Assembly (NCBI GenBank): GCA_007115975.1
Contig: SKJJ01000207.1
Location: 1 to 37,790, forward strand
Origin: Chitinispirillum sp.
Lineage (GTDB): Bacteria; Fibrobacterota; Chitinivibrionia; Chitinivibrionales; Chitinispirillaceae
Direction of reading: 5' to 3'
DNA length: 37,790 nt
How positions within the stretch are numbered: position 1 is the stretch's first letter; every line of letters starts with the position of its first letter. Under the pieces are notes generated by a model, which was not told the origin of the DNA, did no database searches, and was given only the letters and a program-made list of their open reading frames with translations. The translations under genes were made by a program, and so were the position numbers. Below are positions 8,172 to 17,072 of this stretch, piece after piece.

Positions 8172-9287
8172 ATGATAAAAAAGAGAGAAAAAAAAGAGAG
8201 TCGACAATCCTTTGATGAAATTGTTTCAAAAATTGGAGATGTTATTCCGCTGAAGTTTAAGATCGACTTTTTCGGCAATCATCACAACAAACTCGATAAG
8301 CGGCACAAAACACTCAAAAAGGTGTTCAGGCATCACAAACCCCCCATTTACATTGGACGCCACATGGGATCCGGTGGATTTGCACAGGTCTTCTCCGCAA
8401 CTTCAGATTACGACGGCATTCATGATTTTGCTATCAAAATTTTAAGAGAAGACCTGCTTGAGATACGAAAGGGGAAACAGTACAACCGCTTCGAAGAGGA
8501 GATGCGGGTCAAGGAGGTGAAACAACGCTTTAAAAACGAATCCTATGTCCAATGGGATCTTTCAAAAAATGTGTCTGAAAAGATTGCCCACAGCGTTGTT
8601 CCGGTGTATGATCATGGTGAATTCGACAGCAAACATGAGTTCCGTTTTATCCTTATGGAACGGATGGATATGGCTCTTCGGGATTATTTCAACTTTGCCA
8701 AAGATGAAACCTATCCAACCATACGACCCATGTGCAAAGTGTATCTGATGATAAAGATTGCAGAAAAACTGAGCAGCGTTCATGCTGAGGGGATATTTCA
8801 CCGGGATATAAAACCGGAAAACATCCTTTTTACAAAATCAAATTCTCCCCGCACGGTCTGCGGTGAATGCAAAGGGGGTAACTCATGCAGACTAGATGTA
8901 CGGATTGCTGATTTCGGCACAGTGAGGTGGGTTAAATCGTACACCGACAAATATGATGCAGTTATCATAGGCTCACAATTCTACATGTCTCCGGAGCAGA
9001 TTCTAAACCCAAAAAATATGGATAAGAGTACCGACATCTACTCCTTCGGAGTGGTCTGTTACGAGCTTTTATACGGCGCTCACCCCAAGAACATCGACCA
9101 GAACTCAAGTCATTTCCTTGAAAAACTGGCCTACGAAAAACCTCAGAAGCGAACTCCCCCGCAAGGGTTGGAAAAAGTCAACGATATTATCAACAAGTGC
9201 ATGAGCCAACGGAGATCGAGATATCAGGATATGGAAGAGGTACTAAAAGATTTAAAAAGCTTTGCAGAAGAGGACTGTACCCTTTAA
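8172..9287 (+). CDS. Cytosolic serine/threonine protein kinase
   Basis: 371 residues with a Hanks-type kinase domain (about 58-365) and no membrane segment. The basic N-terminus (1-55) is not recognised. Visible are the glycine loop GSGGFAQV (66-73), catalytic Lys89 (FAIKI), HRDIKPEN (210-217), DFG (247-249) and SPE (274-276), so it should be active. Between HRD and DFG there is an unusual insertion with Cys230-x2-Cys233-x5-Cys239, which might bind metal or respond to redox. The ATG has a GGGGG run a few bases upstream. It converges with the cyclic-nucleotide-like domain gene, the two stop codons being eight bases apart. Confidence 0.9.
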   Translation: MIKKREKKESRQSFDEIVSKIGDVIPLKFKIDFFGNHHNKLDKRHKTLKKVFRHHKPPIYIGRHMGSGGFAQVFSATSDYDGIHDFAIKILREDLLEIRKGKQYNRFEEEMRVKEVKQRFKNESYVQWDLSKNVSEKIAHSVVPVYDHGEFDSKHEFRFILMERMDMALRDYFNFAKDETYPTIRPMCKVYLMIKIAEKLSSVHAEGIFHRDIKPENILFTKSNSPRTVCGECKGGNSCRLDVRIADFGTVRWVKSYTDKYDAVIIGSQFYMSPEQILNPKNMDKSTDIYSFGVVCYELLYGAHPKNIDQNSSHFLEKLAYEKPQKRTPPQGLEKVNDIINKCMSQRRSRYQDMEEVLKDLKSFAEEDCTL

Positions 9288-9295
9288 CCTCAGGG

Positions 9296-9796
9296 TTACA
9301 CCTGCCCTATTTTTCGCCCATAGTGCAACAGAATCTCATCGGTATGATGAAGTCTTCTGGCGATCTCTCTGGCTATGTTTAAAATAAGATGCGAGAACAA
9401 GACAGCATTTTGTTGATACAAGAGCATTAACACCTTGCGGCTCAAGACAAGCAAAGAGGTGTTTTCCATTACAATCGCCGTAGCGCTGTGATTTTGAATA
9501 CCTATAACGGAAGCCTCCCCAATACAGTGACCGGGTCCAAAATCACCCACCTCCAGTGGGGTTTGATCGACATTGAGCATGATGGTGATTCGCCCGCTCA
9601 GCAAAATAAAGATCTCGGTGGCAGGCGTACCCTCTTTTAAGATAACATCGCCACTATTGGCATCTACTATGTCACAGCTCTCATAAATTGAAAAGATATC
9701 CTTTTCTGAGAGACCAGAAAATATGGTCACTCTCTTCAGGATAGGAAGAATGTCCCCGGCACTGGTCTTATTATGGGCATACATCTTCTCCCCCAT
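9296..9796 (-). CDS. Stand-alone cyclic-nucleotide-binding-like domain protein
   Basis: 166 residues of Crp/PKA-regulatory-type beta-roll (about 20-140) with no helix-turn-helix or catalytic domain. The phosphate-binding cassette is recognisable as GHCIGEASVIG...NHSATA. The arginine that normally contacts the cyclic phosphate (PRSATV in canonical members) is replaced by His, so ordinary cAMP/cGMP binding is doubtful. The start is uncertain: the first ATG (9796) has no clear ribosome site and a second ATG lies four codons in. It converges with the kinase gene; a functional link is possible but unproven. Confidence 0.75.
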   Translation of the reverse strand: MGEKMYAHNKTSAGDILPILKRVTIFSGLSEKDIFSIYESCDIVDANSGDVILKEGTPATEIFILLSGRITIMLNVDQTPLEVGDFGPGHCIGEASVIGIQNHSATAIVMENTSLLVLSRKVLMLLYQQNAVLFSHLILNIAREIARRLHHTDEILLHYGRKIGQV

Positions 9797-9986
9797 TCTA
9801 AAATACTGATTATTTGTCTGCGGATTCTATCAACGTTTAATGATGCAAGGCATGTAACAGTACAACGCAAAAAACTTGCCGGTTACTGTATGAAGCAACT
9901 CATGTCATAAGCTATTTTTATCTCTTAAATCGGCACCTTTGCCAAATCACTATTTTTCTAAAACAACATAACTTTTCAGGACTACA

Positions 9987-11078
9987 ATGGGACTCGCAGC
10001 AGGAATCATAGGCTTGCCAAATGTTGGCAAATCAACAATCTTCAACGCCCTGTGCGATGGCAATGCGCAGGCACAAAACTACCCGTTCTGTACTATAGAC
10101 CCCAATCAGGGAGTTGTAGCAGTACCGGACCAACGACTCGACCAAATCACCACCCTTATCCCCACCGAAAAAGTAATACCAGCTTTTCTCGAACTTACCG
10201 ATATTGCAGGACTGGTCAGGGGAGCTTCACAGGGTGAGGGACTGGGAAATCAGTTCCTTGGACATATAAAGGATGTCGATGCTATCGTGCATGTCGTACG
10301 GTGCTTTGAAAACGGTGACGTGGTTCATGTGGATGGATCCGTTAATCCCATCCGTGATATCGAAACAATAGAAACTGAACTGATGTTCAAAGATCTCGAT
10401 ACCGCCGAAAGAGGGCTTAGCAGAGTGGTGAAAATGGCCAAAAGCGGCGACAGAGAAATTAAGGCCCAGATTCCGGTGTTTGAAGCAGTTTATAAGGGTC
10501 TTAGTGAAGGAGTACCGGTGCGCAAAATCCTTGACCCCGAACAGATGAAGATGGTCTCACAGATGCATCTGCTCAGTTCAAAACCGGTGCTCTATGTGGC
10601 AAATGTGGGTGAAGATGAACTCCTTAGTGATAATGACGCAGTGGCAATGGTGCAGAAACGCGCAGCAGAGGAGAATGCGCTGTGCATAAAGATAAGTGGT
10701 AAAGTTGAATCAGAGATCGCACAACTCAACCCCGAAGATCAAAAGGAGTTTCTCGAAAGTCTTGGCTTAGAGGAACCCGGGCTAAACATGCTTGCAAAGT
10801 CGATCTATAAACTGCTGGGGCTTGAAACTTTTTTCACTGCCGGAGAGAAGGAAAACAGGGCATGGACAATTCGCAGCGGATCAACTGCCCCTCAGGCCGC
10901 CGGAGTTATTCACACTGATTTCGAAAAAGGGTTTATCCGTGCAGATGTGTACACCCTGGAGGACCTTGAGCAGTATAAAACCGAAGCAGCTATCAAAGCC
11001 GCAGGAAAAATGCGCTCAGAAGGACGTGATTATGTTGTGAAAGACGGGGATATTATGTTTTTTAAATTTAATGTCTGA
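9987..11078 (+). CDS. ychF: YchF/Obg-like P-loop ATPase
   Basis: 363 residues, full length for YchF, a universally conserved ribosome-associated nucleotide hydrolase of the Obg group. Visible are the P-loop GLPNVGKST (8-16), switch/G3 [10 protein letters not shown], the ATP-preferring NVGE in place of NKxD, a helical coiled insertion, and the C-terminal TGS domain ([15 protein letters not shown]...[16 protein letters not shown]). It stands alone between the divergent domain gene at 9796 and the acyltransferase. The 190 bp upstream show no clear promoter. Confidence 0.95.
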   Translation: MGLAAGIIGLPNVGKSTIFNALCDGNAQAQNYPFCTIDPNQGVVAVPDQRLDQITTLIPTEKVIPAFLELTDIAGLVRGASQGEGLGNQFLGHIKDVDAIVHVVRCFENGDVVHVDGSVNPIRDIETIETELMFKDLDTAERGLSRVVKMAKSGDREIKAQIPVFEAVYKGLSEGVPVRKILDPEQMKMVSQMHLLSSKPVLYVANVGEDELLSDNDAVAMVQKRAAEENALCIKISGKVESEIAQLNPEDQKEFLESLGLEEPGLNMLAKSIYKLLGLETFFTAGEKENRAWTIRSGSTAPQAAGVIHTDFEKGFIRADVYTLEDLEQYKTEAAIKAAGKMRSEGRDYVVKDGDIMFFKFNV

Positions 11079-11172
11079 TTGGTGTGTGTAAACACAAAAA
11101 GTGGTCTTTATTTAGAATATTACTATATTATTGATCTATTTCCCGCCAAGGTGGTGCCGCCATAGGTGTTGG

Positions 11173-11323
11173 GTTAAGGTACATTTTATGCTATTGTTAA
11201 CACTGTAGTATGCTCTGCTCACCCTGCGAGCGGGTCCGCCCAAGTCGAAGAGTTCCTGCACTACATTCAAAAGGGAACAGGACTAGGAAATCAGAGTGAG
11301 CGAAGCATAAAACAAGCCTTAAC
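11173..11323. repeat. Intergenic element with nested imperfect inverted repeats
   Basis: The 438-bp gap between ychF and the acyltransferase contains two overlapping inverted repeats. One pairs 11173-11192 with 11304-11323 (16 of 20 positions); the other pairs 11209-11226 with 11292-11309 (15 of 18). They share the right-hand AGCATA arm, so two alternative large hairpins can form. An inner GTTCC/GGAAC pair lies at 11252-11278. It could be a MITE-like remnant or a structured RNA. The minus-strand frame across it (11197-11403) lacks family features and I do not call it a gene. Confidence 0.45.
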
Positions 11324-11516
11324 TTACCACCATCTAACCCCCACGAGAGTATTGCCAGGAGGATCAAAACTAGTCCAAATACACCGGTGAATAAAGTCGT
11401 CAAATAGTTGTTGCTAAGCGAAATGTTTCGAAAAGATGCAGTACAACAAGATATCGAATCATGACAATGTAAATAGAAAATGAACCCATAAATTAAACTT
11501 TACCTGGCTTATAATC

Positions 11517-12725
11517 ATGAATCTACTAAAAACCATCTACACCTGGATTGTCTGGAACATCATCTCAAAAATCTTCATACTGATCCATATTAAACCCAAG
11601 CACCGCTTTAAACGGACAAAGGATTCCGACTCTTTCCCAAAACCACCATTTCTTGTAATCTCAAATCACGGCACCTTTTTCGATCCGTGGATGGCCGGAC
11701 TTTACAGTATAACACCTTTTTTACTAATGATAAATGATGATGCATTCAGAGCTGGTGCTATCAGCCGCTGGTATCTTAAGAGCGTAGGTACCATTCCCAA
11801 AAAAAAGGGGGCGTCCGATTTTAAGGCTATGAAAACCACGCTCAGCTGCCTCAAATCCAAAAAAGCGGTATGCATATTCCCCGAAGGGCAAACCACCTGG
11901 GACGGAGAGACACAGCTCATCTACCGGGGTATCGAGAAAATTGCCAAAAGAGCCAAATGTCCCATAGTGTTCGTACGTTTTCAGGGAAATTTTCTTTCAA
12001 AACCATGGTGGGCAGAAACGACCCGAACCGGCAGGGTGAATGTAGGGTTCAAAGTACTTTCAACAGAAGCGATTCAGGAACTATCTGATGAGCAGCTTCT
12101 TGATACAATAAAAAAATCGATCTATCAAAACGATATCAAGGACCCGGAAAATCTGAGAATTCCATTTACAGGAGAACGACTGGCCGAGGGACTGCAACAT
12201 TTCCTGTGGGTCTGCAAAAAATGCCTATCCGAAGACCATCTCATTGCAGAGAATAACACCGTAACCTGCCTTTCGTGCAAAAGCACATGGGAAATAGATG
12301 CTCATTGCAGATTCAAATCAACCACAGAGACCTCTCCGGTTTTTGATCTTCACGACTGGGCACAATTCCAGAAACATTTTGTGCTTGACAAAATTAATAA
12401 CATGTCAGAAAACAGTTTTATGACCAAAAGTGAGAATGTTACGCTGGAGATTGCACAAGGTAAGGAAGATTTCCAGACAGTCGCCGAAGATGGTGTACTA
12501 AATCTCACCGGTGATCAGCTTACTTTTTCATCCCAGGAAAAAGAGTTGAACTGGCCGGTCAGATCGACAACCAACTTTGTTGTCCAAAGAAAAAGCATAT
12601 TCCAGTTTGATGATGGAGACCGGCAGATCAGAGCACTTTTTAGTGATAAATCCCCCATGAAATGGCTCAATTACCTGCGCTACCTCAACGGCTTCCAGGA
12701 GTGTGAAAAGAGGGGATATTTATAA
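11517..12725 (+). CDS. PlsC-type acyltransferase with C-terminal zinc ribbon
   Basis: 402 residues. The N-terminal half is a 1-acylglycerol-3-phosphate O-acyltransferase-like domain: a hydrophobic N-terminus (5-25), the HX4D motif HGTFFD (His51, Asp56), a substrate loop SVGTIPKKKG, and FPEGQ (121-125). This family transfers acyl groups in phospholipid synthesis at the inner membrane. After residue 225 a zinc ribbon follows (Cys233, Cys236, Cys251, Cys254), then about 130 residues I do not recognise. That extra half makes it longer than typical PlsC (about 240-260 residues). It converges with ilvE and they share a hairpin between their ends. Confidence 0.8.
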   Translation: MNLLKTIYTWIVWNIISKIFILIHIKPKHRFKRTKDSDSFPKPPFLVISNHGTFFDPWMAGLYSITPFLLMINDDAFRAGAISRWYLKSVGTIPKKKGASDFKAMKTTLSCLKSKKAVCIFPEGQTTWDGETQLIYRGIEKIAKRAKCPIVFVRFQGNFLSKPWWAETTRTGRVNVGFKVLSTEAIQELSDEQLLDTIKKSIYQNDIKDPENLRIPFTGERLAEGLQHFLWVCKKCLSEDHLIAENNTVTCLSCKSTWEIDAHCRFKSTTETSPVFDLHDWAQFQKHFVLDKINNMSENSFMTKSENVTLEIAQGKEDFQTVAEDGVLNLTGDQLTFSSQEKELNWPVRSTTNFVVQRKSIFQFDDGDRQIRALFSDKSPMKWLNYLRYLNGFQECEKRGYL

Positions 12726-12727
12726 GA

Positions 12728-12757
12728 GGATGGTCGAAGGTTAGACTTCGACCATCC
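12728..12757. terminator. 12-bp perfect hairpin between convergent genes
   Basis: GGATGGTCGAAG (12728-12739) and its exact complement (12746-12757) enclose a 6-nt loop. It overlaps the last codons and stop of ilvE and lies just after the acyltransferase stop. No U-tract follows on either strand, so it may act as a two-way terminator with weak tails or as an mRNA 3' end stabiliser. Confidence 0.6.
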
Positions 12758-13757
12758 ATCCGTGGCGATCTTCTATCTCTCCAAATTGTATACCCTGAAT
12801 CTCCTTGTACAATTTTTCAAGCACTTTACCGGCCTTACCCTCTTCACCAAATGTAAACACCTGATCACCTCTGGTAATCGAATAGACCGGGGTAATGACT
12901 GCAGCAGTTCCGCATGCCCCAACTTCGGAAAAATCTGCGAGTTGTTCGAATTCTATTGGCCTGCACTCAACAGTCAACCCGAATTCCTCTGCGATTTTCT
13001 GGATACTTTTATTAGTTATGGATGGCAGAATCGATTCTGATTTTGGTACGACAAGCTTGTTATCGTGGGTAATAGCCAGAAAGTTTGATGTACCGAACTC
13101 ATCGATATAACGGTGAGTTGCTGAGTCAAGATACAGGGTGATAGAGTACCCTTTGGATTTACTTTGAATATCTCCGAGCATACCCGCAGCATAGTTACCC
13201 GCGACCTTTACATTTCCAACACCTTTTGGTGCAGCCCTGTCAAAGGAGTCCTGTACGCACCCCTTTACCGGAAAAAAACCGTCCTTGTAGTAAGGACCAA
13301 CCGGCATGCCAAGCACAATGAGCCGATAGTTCTGTGATGGTCGTATGCCAATTCTGGTATCCGTTCCGATCAACAGGGGACGGATATAAAAAGATGCACC
13401 CTCCCCGTAGGGGGGAACCCAGTCACTGTTGAGTTGCACCACTTTTTTTACAGCCTCTATAAACAACTCCACCGGTGGAGCGACCATTGCAATTCGATTT
13501 GCCGATTCAATCATACGCAATGCATTCTCTTGGGGTCTGAACAGTGCTACAGAACCATCTTTTCGACTAAAAGCCTTGAGTCCTTCAAAACAGGACTGAC
13601 CATAATGTAAACAAGCTGCCGCAATATGGATACTCATCTGAGGATCACTACTTACTTCCAGTTCACTCCAGGAATTTCCATCAAAGACCGATGACACATA
13701 CGAATCAGTCTGCATGTACTGAAAACCTAGATTACCCCAGTCGATCTCTTTTTTCAT
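12741..13757 (-). CDS. ilvE: Branched-chain amino acid aminotransferase
   Basis: 338 residues, PLP fold type IV, of the longer eukaryote-like BCAT group. It performs the last transamination giving Leu, Ile and Val from their 2-oxo acids with glutamate. Markers are HYGQSCFEGLKAF (51-63), the PLP lysine in VKVAGNYAAG (Lys184), YIDEFGTSNFLAI and a C-terminal GTAAVITPV segment. AAGGG lies six bases before the ATG. It is the last gene of the ilv/leu cluster, separated from cimA by 195 bp containing a dispersed repeat, so it may have its own promoter. Confidence 0.93.
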   Translation of the reverse strand: MKKEIDWGNLGFQYMQTDSYVSSVFDGNSWSELEVSSDPQMSIHIAAACLHYGQSCFEGLKAFSRKDGSVALFRPQENALRMIESANRIAMVAPPVELFIEAVKKVVQLNSDWVPPYGEGASFYIRPLLIGTDTRIGIRPSQNYRLIVLGMPVGPYYKDGFFPVKGCVQDSFDRAAPKGVGNVKVAGNYAAGMLGDIQSKSKGYSITLYLDSATHRYIDEFGTSNFLAITHDNKLVVPKSESILPSITNKSIQKIAEEFGLTVECRPIEFEQLADFSEVGACGTAAVITPVYSITRGDQVFTFGEEGKAGKVLEKLYKEIQGIQFGEIEDRHGWMVEV

Positions 13758-13846
13758 ACAAAACCCTTGAAAATTTTTTAAGTAAGAAATTAATTAAGTG
13801 TTCAACGGCAACCACTTAGTTGTTTTTATACTACTTATTTTTCGTT

Positions 13847-13924
13847 CCTGCCTTCGCAGTAATGACGACCAGAGTTGTACATTGGGTATCCATCTGATTT
13901 CAGGCCTTCGCCGCAATGACCACT
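13847..13924. repeat. Pair of CCTTCGC-type dispersed repeat units
   Basis: CCTGCCTTCGCAGTAATGAC (from 13847) and CAGGCCTTCGCCGCAATGAC (from 13901) are related units 54 bp apart in the ilvE-cimA gap. They resemble the common dispersed repeat that translates as PAFAGMT in spurious frames of many genomes. The family assignment is from memory; the similarity of the two units is visible. Confidence 0.5.
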
Positions 13925-13952
13925 TATCAACCAAGCCACCTTTTTATTGCGA

Positions 13953-15578
13953 TCACTCAACCACAACAGAAGTATCTTTATTCGCTTGTTGCTGTTTTTG
14001 CTTTATAGTGTCTTTCATCAGCTTAAATTTCAAGCTGTCAATCAGTGCGATCCACGAAGCTTCGATAATATTTGTTGAAACTCCAACAGTACCCCATCGG
14101 TTATACATATCAGTCGACTCGATAAGAACCCTTACTTTTGACTCTGTTCCTTCTCGTCCGTTGAGAACCCTAACCTTGAAGTCTTCAAGCTTAACCTCTG
14201 AAAGGGATGGATAGAATTTAATCAGTGCCTTTCTAAGTGCATTATCAAGAGCATTCACCGGCCCGTCACCCTCTGCGGCAGTATGCTCAAAGACATCTTC
14301 CTCATTTACCTTTATGGTTGCCTCAGAGTAGACCTGCCCATTTTCCCTCTTCTCTTCAATAACCCTAAACCCCTTAACAATAAAGGGTTCCTTGAAGTGC
14401 CCCAGGATCTCCCTTGCAATAAGTTCAAATGATCCTTCTGCAGCTTCAAACTGATACCCTTCACTTTCAAGAGTTTTTATTTTGGCAAGCAGCTTTTTCA
14501 CATCAGGATCTTTTTTGTCCAGACCGGGTTTTATCAGTTCAAGTTTCTCAAGAATAGTACTTGATCCGGCCTGATCGGAGACGACAAAATTCCTTACATT
14601 GCCAACTTCATCGGGAGCTACATGCTCAAAGGAGTGCCTTACCTTTCGTACCCCATCAGCATGAGCGCCGGCTTTATGGGAAAAAGCAGCTTCACCGACA
14701 TAGGGGTGCCTGATATCAGGAGTAACATTAGCCAACTCATCAATGTAGACAGATGCAGCAGTAAAGTTTTTCAGCTGAGAAGGTGTAATAAGGCTAAAAC
14801 CGCGTTTCAACTGGAGATTCGGTATAATGGTACACAGGTTTGCATTTCCACACCGTTCACCCAAGCCGTTAATGGTACCCTGAACATGATCAGCCCCTTC
14901 AAGTACACCCAGACAGGACATCGCTTCAGCACAGCCTGAATCATTGTGCATGTGCACCCCGATCTTCACTCTGAGTTTTGACTTAATTTCCCTAAAGATA
15001 GTGAGAAATTCATCAGGAAGAAGTCCACCGTTGGTATCACAGAGTACGATACAGGAAGCACCGGCATTCTGCGCAGCAGTAAGAGTCTCCAGCGCATACT
15101 CCGGATTATTTTTATATCCATCAAAGAAATGTTCTGCATCGTAAATCACCTCATCCATATTCTCCTTAAGATAGGCAATGGAGTCGGAAATCATCAGAAG
15201 ATTCTCTTCTAGAGTGGTATTAATCACATGGGTCACATGCAGATCCCAGGATTTTCCAAAGATAGTGGCAACCGGTGCTCCGGTTGAGATAAGCATCTGC
15301 ATGAAAGGATCTTTATGTACCGGATTTCCCGGCCGGCGGGTACTGCCAAATGCTGCGACCTTAGCCTTAAGGTTGAGCTTTGAGACCCTGGAGTAAAACT
15401 CCGTATCAATCGTGTTGGTAGGATTTGGCCACCCACCCTCTATATAGTCAATACCGATCTCATCAAGTTTTTCAGCAATATTCAGTTTGTCGTTTAATGA
15501 AAGACTGATCCCCAGTGCCTGATTTCCATCCCTGAGAGTTGTGTCGTAGAGATCGATTTTTCTGTTCATGTCGGTCAT
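13953..15578 (-). CDS. cimA: (R)-citramalate synthase (LeuA-like family)
   Basis: 541 residues. It condenses acetyl-CoA with pyruvate to citramalate, giving 2-oxobutyrate for isoleucine without threonine. It belongs to the DRE-TIM metallolyase group: DLYDTTLRDGNQALG at the N-terminus, DYIEGGWPNP (typical of the CimA subgroup rather than LeuA), HMHNDSGCA (metal histidines), NGLGERCGNAN, and a C-terminal regulatory LeuA-dimer domain. The start at 15578 (MTDMNRKI) has GGAG six bases upstream; the frame stays open further upstream without such a site. A true LeuA lies nearby, so the two functions are separated. The 250 bp before it hold the leuB terminator; I see no clear promoter. Confidence 0.88.
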   Translation of the reverse strand: MTDMNRKIDLYDTTLRDGNQALGISLSLNDKLNIAEKLDEIGIDYIEGGWPNPTNTIDTEFYSRVSKLNLKAKVAAFGSTRRPGNPVHKDPFMQMLISTGAPVATIFGKSWDLHVTHVINTTLEENLLMISDSIAYLKENMDEVIYDAEHFFDGYKNNPEYALETLTAAQNAGASCIVLCDTNGGLLPDEFLTIFREIKSKLRVKIGVHMHNDSGCAEAMSCLGVLEGADHVQGTINGLGERCGNANLCTIIPNLQLKRGFSLITPSQLKNFTAASVYIDELANVTPDIRHPYVGEAAFSHKAGAHADGVRKVRHSFEHVAPDEVGNVRNFVVSDQAGSSTILEKLELIKPGLDKKDPDVKKLLAKIKTLESEGYQFEAAEGSFELIAREILGHFKEPFIVKGFRVIEEKRENGQVYSEATIKVNEEDVFEHTAAEGDGPVNALDNALRKALIKFYPSLSEVKLEDFKVRVLNGREGTESKVRVLIESTDMYNRWGTVGVSTNIIEASWIALIDSLKFKLMKDTIKQKQQQANKDTSVVVE

Positions 15579-15791
15579 TGTAATCTCCATCCACCAGTAC
15601 AGCATAGCAATACAGGCTGTCTGGTATTTAAGTTGCGGTCCCTTTAAAACCCGTGACCCACCTAAAAGGGTACTTGTCATTTCAGTAAATTGCTACTGTT
15701 TTGTTACGTCTCTAAACCCTGAATTCCCCACTGGAAGCAATGGTAAAGCCTTACATTAAGACATCTACAATTGCCAAAAAACCTTTTACAA

Positions 15792-15813
15792 GGAGGTATC
15801 CTTAGATACCTCC
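15792..15813 (-). terminator. Hairpin after leuB (candidate end of the ilvB-leuB transcript)
   Basis: GGAGGTATC (15792-15800) and GATACCTCC (15805-15813) form a perfect 9-bp stem with a 4-nt loop, 14 bp after the leuB stop. On the minus strand only a broken T-rich stretch follows, so the terminator is not ideal. It separates leuB from cimA. Confidence 0.5.
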
Positions 15814-15827
15814 CCAATATATCAGGA

Positions 15828-16889
15828 TCAAATAAGTGAAACAACAAAATCCCCTACTTCAGTAGTACTCATACCCATCCTGCCTGCAGAGAGGCTTTTG
15901 ATTTTTCCGCTCGCAAGTGCATCATTTACCGCCTTATCAATAACAGCGGCAGCTTCAGTTTCACCCAGTGTATCAAGCATCATCGCAGCAGAACAGATCG
16001 CAGCCATAGGATTGATGATATTCTGTCCGGTATACTTGGGAGCACTTCCGCCAATGGGCTCAAACATCGAAACTCCCTCAGGATTGATATTACCACCTGC
16101 GGCAATACCCATTCCACCCTGAATCATTGCACCAAGGTCGGTTATAATATCTCCAAAGAGATTGGATGTTACAATGACGTCATAAAACTCAGGACTTTTC
16201 ACCATCCACATGGTACATGCGTCAACATGATTGTAATCCTGTTTTATATCTTTATAATCAGCATCTCCGACTTCCTGATGTGTTCTGACCCAGAGATCAC
16301 CGACATTGGTCAAAACGTTGCATTTGTGAACCAGAGTGAGCAGATTTTTTTTGTTGCGTTTGCGTGTGAGATCATATGCATAGCGGATACAACGCTCCAC
16401 AACAGGCCTTGAATAACACATAACCTGTGTGGCTATTTCGTTTTGAGTACCAACCATTGTAGCTCCACCCATGCCGGTATAGATACCACCGGAATTCTCT
16501 CTGACAACAACAAAGTCTATATGCTCTGGTCCTTTATCCTTAAGGGGAGTCTCGACATTGGGGTAGAGTTTAACGGGCCTGAGATTAATATACTGATCAA
16601 GAGCAAAACGCAATTTAAGCAAAATACCAAGCTCAAGAATACCGGGTTTTACATCGGGATGTCCTATAGCACCAAGAAAAATGGCATCATGTTTTTTGAG
16701 TTCCTCAACACCTGAATCAGGCAGTGTTTCACCAGTTTTCATGTATCGCTCACCACCGAAATCATAACTTGTGTAGTTCATTTTTACACCGAACTTGGCA
16801 CATACAGCGTCAAGAACCTTAACACCTTCATCAAGAACTTCAGGGCCTGTGCCATCACCGGGCATAAGTGCAATGTTGTAGTTTTTCAT
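15828..16889 (-). CDS. leuB: 3-isopropylmalate dehydrogenase
   Basis: 353 residues. It oxidises and decarboxylates 3-isopropylmalate in leucine synthesis with NAD. It has MPGDGTGPEV at the N-terminus, LRPVKLYP, VVRENSGGIYTG, the catalytic Lys/Asp segments LVHKCNVL and TSNLFGDIITDLGAMIQGG, and the GGSAP loop. The wording (LLLGAIG-like, LYP, LTLVHKxNVL) is closer to the actinobacterial LeuB type than to the E. coli type. The start at 16889 has AAAGGA seven bases upstream; an upstream extension is not supported. It lies 183 bp after leuA in the same direction; a 7-bp hairpin (17039-17062) is in that gap. Confidence 0.88.
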   Translation of the reverse strand: MKNYNIALMPGDGTGPEVLDEGVKVLDAVCAKFGVKMNYTSYDFGGERYMKTGETLPDSGVEELKKHDAIFLGAIGHPDVKPGILELGILLKLRFALDQYINLRPVKLYPNVETPLKDKGPEHIDFVVVRENSGGIYTGMGGATMVGTQNEIATQVMCYSRPVVERCIRYAYDLTRKRNKKNLLTLVHKCNVLTNVGDLWVRTHQEVGDADYKDIKQDYNHVDACTMWMVKSPEFYDVIVTSNLFGDIITDLGAMIQGGMGIAAGGNINPEGVSMFEPIGGSAPKYTGQNIINPMAAICSAAMMLDTLGETEAAAVIDKAVNDALASGKIKSLSAGRMGMSTTEVGDFVVSLI

Positions 16890-17072
16890 CAAAGGATCCT
16901 TTTGTAAGATAATATGAGTTGTTGTTTTTTTGGGTCTGCTAACTATCTTTGCCGGAATATGCGTCGGATCAGGATTTCTCATGCAACAGCGACGAATTGT
17001 TCCGTTACCTTTTAGCAAAGGCTGCACTTTTCCCAAAGTCTGCCGCTTAACTACTCGGCAGAGTTCAGGGGG

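Noticed and set aside
11197-11403. 68-residue minus-strand frame
   Set aside because: It spans the inverted-repeat element, has no recognisable domain and no ribosome site.
15579-15827. T-box-like leader before cimA (AAAGGGACCGC resembles part of the T-box motif)
   Set aside because: The match is partial, and neither a specifier loop nor a following terminator/antiterminator pair could be identified.
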